NCBI RefSeq assembly: GCF_000382225.1
Contig: NZ_KB907803.1
Coordinates: forward strand, 156,050-220,049
Length of the DNA stretch: 64,000 nucleotides
Direction: 5' to 3'
Source: Hymenobacter aerophilus DSM 13606
GTDB taxonomy: Bacteria > Bacteroidota > Bacteroidia > Cytophagales > Hymenobacteraceae
The position numbers and the translations under genes are program-made. The notes beneath the pieces are model-generated. The model searched no databases and was not told where the DNA came from. It saw only the letters and a program-made list of their open reading frames with translations. Positions 62,444 to 64,000 of the stretch are shown piece by piece (within the stretch, counting starts at the first letter, position 1; every line of letters begins with the position of its first letter).

Positions 62444-63043
62444 TTATGCCAGCACTTCGTACACGATGGGCTTGAAGGCGTAGTTGTTCGACATTTCGGC
62501 CGAGCAGGCCGTCATGCCCACAATCAGGTCCATTTTGGCTTCGATGATGACGTAGTCGCCGGCGCGGCTTTTGGGCGGCAGCACGTCCACGCGGCCCGTA
62601 TCGCCATCAACGGTTACGTGCATAAACACATTGAAGCAGATGGGAATCTGGTCGGGCGTGATGCCGTAGGGGGCCAGCGCCTCGCTCAGGTTGCCGAAGC
62701 AGCCGCGGTGCGGGTGCTCGTGCCCGTAAATGATGCGGAAGGTATCGGCCGAGCAGGGTGTGAGCAGGAAGTCGTGGCGGCCCACCGTGTCCTCCACCAT
62801 CTCAAACATCACGTTGCTGCGGTTGGAGTAGAACGGGTGGCCGGTGGTGAGGAAAATCGTTTCGGCGTAGTCGATGGTGCGGCCCGAGGACAGGTACTCG
62901 GCGGGGTCGTGCTGGTTGAAGCACACGAAATCCGATACCTGCTCGCCCTGCGGGTCGGTGATGCGCAGGCGCTGGCCTTTGCGCAGCAAAAAAGCCGTGC
63001 CGCTGCGCGGGGCGATGGTATGCGGGGTTGCGGGGTCAGACAT
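62444..63043 (-). CDS. DUF1989 (urea carboxylase-associated) family protein
   Basis: 199 residues from the ATG at 63043. Landmarks: GTAFLLRKGQRLRITDPQGE, QVSDFVCFNQHDPAEYLSSG, the histidine/cysteine stretch YGHEHPHRGCFGNLSEAL, PICFNVFMHVTVDGDTGRVD and CSAEMSNNY. The HxHxxC-type segment is likely a metal site. The family is named from genes beside urea carboxylase; its own function is not settled. The ATG comes three bases after the stop of the YqcI/YcgG pseudogene, so the two were one operon and this gene may have lost its promoter. Confidence 0.8.
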   Translation of the reverse strand: MSDPATPHTIAPRSGTAFLLRKGQRLRITDPQGEQVSDFVCFNQHDPAEYLSSGRTIDYAETIFLTTGHPFYSNRSNVMFEMVEDTVGRHDFLLTPCSADTFRIIYGHEHPHRGCFGNLSEALAPYGITPDQIPICFNVFMHVTVDGDTGRVDVLPPKSRAGDYVIIEAKMDLIVGMTACSAEMSNNYAFKPIVYEVLA

Positions 63044-63046
63044 CAA

Positions 63047-63711
63047 TCAGGTATGAGGGTTTAGAAAAGGGCATTTCCACGTTTCGTCGTAGGCTTTGCC
63101 CGTATATTGGTACACTTCCGAGGCCTGGCCGTAGTTCTGCAGCATGGGGTTCACCGAGCCCGAATACGCCGCGTCGCGGGTCCGGATGGTGTCGCGCAGC
63201 TTGTCGTAGCGCCCGTTGGCCCTGATTTGCTCGAACTGGTTGTGCGCGTTGAACACGATGGTGGGGTACTTGAACTGCCGCGCGGCCCGGCTGCTGCCGG
63301 GGTGCAGCCCCACCACAAAGAACGCCTCTTCTTTCAGACTGAAGCTGAAATCGGGCGAGGCCGGGTCGGGCACCACGCGCGGGTCGTGGCTGTAGCGCCG
63401 GGCATCGAGGTTGGCCAACGACTGCAGCCGCTGCCAGAACAGCTCCTCGAACATGGCCTCGTCGGGCGCCGTGGGCCCGCGGAAGATGACGGCCGCGCTG
63501 TGGTAGAGCTTCTCGGCCTGCCGGTAGGTATCCACAAAGCCGTAAATAAAGTCGAGAATGGCCGCGTCGTCTTTGGGGCAGGCCATGTGGTCGACTACCA
63601 GGCACTGGAGCTGGTTCCAGGTGAAGGCAGTTTTGGCGGCTACGCAGGGGAAGTCTTTGTTGGTGATATAATCGAAGTATTCCTGTACTTCAATCGGGCG
63701 TTCTATAGCAA
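63047..63711 (-). pseudogene. YqcI/YcgG-family protein, 5' end removed by an insertion sequence
   Basis: About 220 codons remain. Landmarks: YFDYITNKDFPCVAAKTAF, HMACPKDDAAILDFIYGFVD, EEAFFVVGLHPGSSRAARQF, PTIVFNAHNQFEQIRANGRY and ATYSGSVNPM-like DAAYSGSVNPMLQNYG. This is the PF08892 family; characterised members are heme-dependent N-hydroxylases of guanidino or amino substrates (e.g. arginine in D-cycloserine and guanitoxin pathways). No ATG, GTG or TTG lies in frame between the IS and the conserved core, so the native start is lost. The open frame that continues upstream (to 63829) is IS sequence read backwards. Confidence 0.75.
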
Positions 63712-64000
63712 ACCCAAGTTGCGGGGTATAGCGGGGCCAAAAAAAAGGTCTGTTCGGCTTGAACAGCCTAGGTTTGAAGTATTCGACCCCTTCAAGCCCT
63801 GCCGACCATGCGCGAACAGACCGTTGCAATGTACTGTGTTCTCGATGATTTGATTCGTTTTACGCGTCCCGCCGGCAGCCCGCTACCGGCTTCGGGCCGC
63901 CGTTTGACCGATGCGCAGGTGCTGACCACGGCCCTGGTAGCGGCCCGCTTTTTTGGCGGCAACCTGGTGGTGGCCAAGCACTACATGGAGCAGCATTGGG
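63712..64000 (+). mobile_element. Left end of an insertion sequence (continues beyond window)
   Basis: Left boundary placed near 63712 because ACCCAAGTTGCGGGGTATAG has the look of a terminal repeat and coding sense of the YqcI gene stops there. A small hairpin CTGTTC...GAACAG (63752-63768) precedes the transposase gene. The right end and target duplication are outside the window. Confidence 0.6.
63808..64000 (+). CDS. Transposase, N-terminal fragment (IS982-like; continues beyond window)
   Basis: 64 residues visible from ATG 63808: MREQTVAMYCVLDDLIRF, then RRLTDAQVLTTALVAARFFG and VVAKHYMEQHW. The DDLIRF start and the SDAQVLTTALVAA-like helix fit IS982-type transposases of Bacteroidota. The catalytic triad lies further downstream, outside the window, so the family call is moderate. 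Opposite in direction to the gene it interrupts. Confidence 0.6.
   Translation, partial: MREQTVAMYCVLDDLIRFTRPAGSPLPASGRRLTDAQVLTTALVAARFFGGNLVVAKHYMEQHW

Noticed and set aside
63712..63829. N-terminal 40 residues of the open frame that continues from the YqcI/YcgG gene
   Set aside because: It overlaps the transposase start on the other strand and matches no family sequence; it is IS DNA read in reverse.
1..64000. tRNA, rRNA or CRISPR loci
   Set aside because: No tRNA T-loop/anticodon pattern, rRNA stretch or regularly spaced direct repeat was recognised in the intergenic regions by eye; a covariance-model search would be needed to exclude small RNAs.

Overview
The window looks like a chromosomal segment of a high-GC Bacteroidota, most likely Hymenobacteraceae (Hymenobacter-like). 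Evidence for this: SusC/TonB-dependent receptors, DUF4136 and PD40-OmpA proteins, a bacillithiol-type YtxJ protein, a fused alpha/beta 2-oxoacid dehydrogenase E1, and repeated Bacteroidota-type -7 promoter boxes (TAnnTTTG or TAnnTTCG). No tRNA, rRNA, CRISPR array, prophage or plasmid functions were recognised. Product calls come from reading motifs, not from database searches.

Layout. 1-943: 5' part of a SusC-type receptor running off the left edge. 1083-8076: central metabolism and envelope genes (branched-chain 2-oxoacid dehydrogenase E1 fusion, small secreted proteins, YtxJ, OsmC, lipA, DUF4136). 8159-12601: a large multi-PAS hybrid histidine kinase convergent with a LytTR response regulator. 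12749-21012, minus strand: kynurenine monooxygenase, kynureninase and 3-hydroxyanthranilate dioxygenase (tryptophan to quinolinate/NAD), interleaved with a doubly frameshifted TonB receptor, an AlkB-like protein and a membrane protein. 21197-30385: a surface-glycan or lipid-glycosylation island with two polyprenyl-phosphate-type GT2 enzymes, one ArnT-like and two unfamiliar multi-span membrane proteins, two paralogous lipoproteins and a methyltransferase. 30498-38535: envelope proteins (lipoprotein carrying a TonB C-terminal domain, DPP4, FadL-like protein, YG-rich lipoprotein). 38724-47724: proS, greA, nfeD/floA, OmpA-PD40, a 2OG oxygenase and a chromate transporter. 47988-52615: 2-oxoglutarate dehydrogenase E1 and E2; lpdA (E3) lies at 60049. 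52817-59557: truncated haemoglobin, EamA transporter, M1 peptidase, then a Crp/Fnr regulator followed by two roadblock-like proteins and a membrane protein with a carboxypeptidase-regulatory domain. 61594-64000: WG-repeat lipoprotein, DUF1989 protein, a YqcI/YcgG gene whose 5' end is cut off, and the start of an insertion sequence that cut it.

Common threads. lipA, the E1 fusion, odhA/odhB and lpdA serve lipoate-dependent 2-oxoacid oxidation. Nested palindromic repeats occupy many intergenic spaces and have entered the linker of the E1 fusion gene. Several genes have a -7 box only 4-6 bases before the start codon, which suggests leaderless mRNAs. The best candidates for undescribed biology are the Crp/roadblock/membrane-regulator group, the glycosylation island with its lipoprotein pair, and the YqcI/DUF1989 pair.
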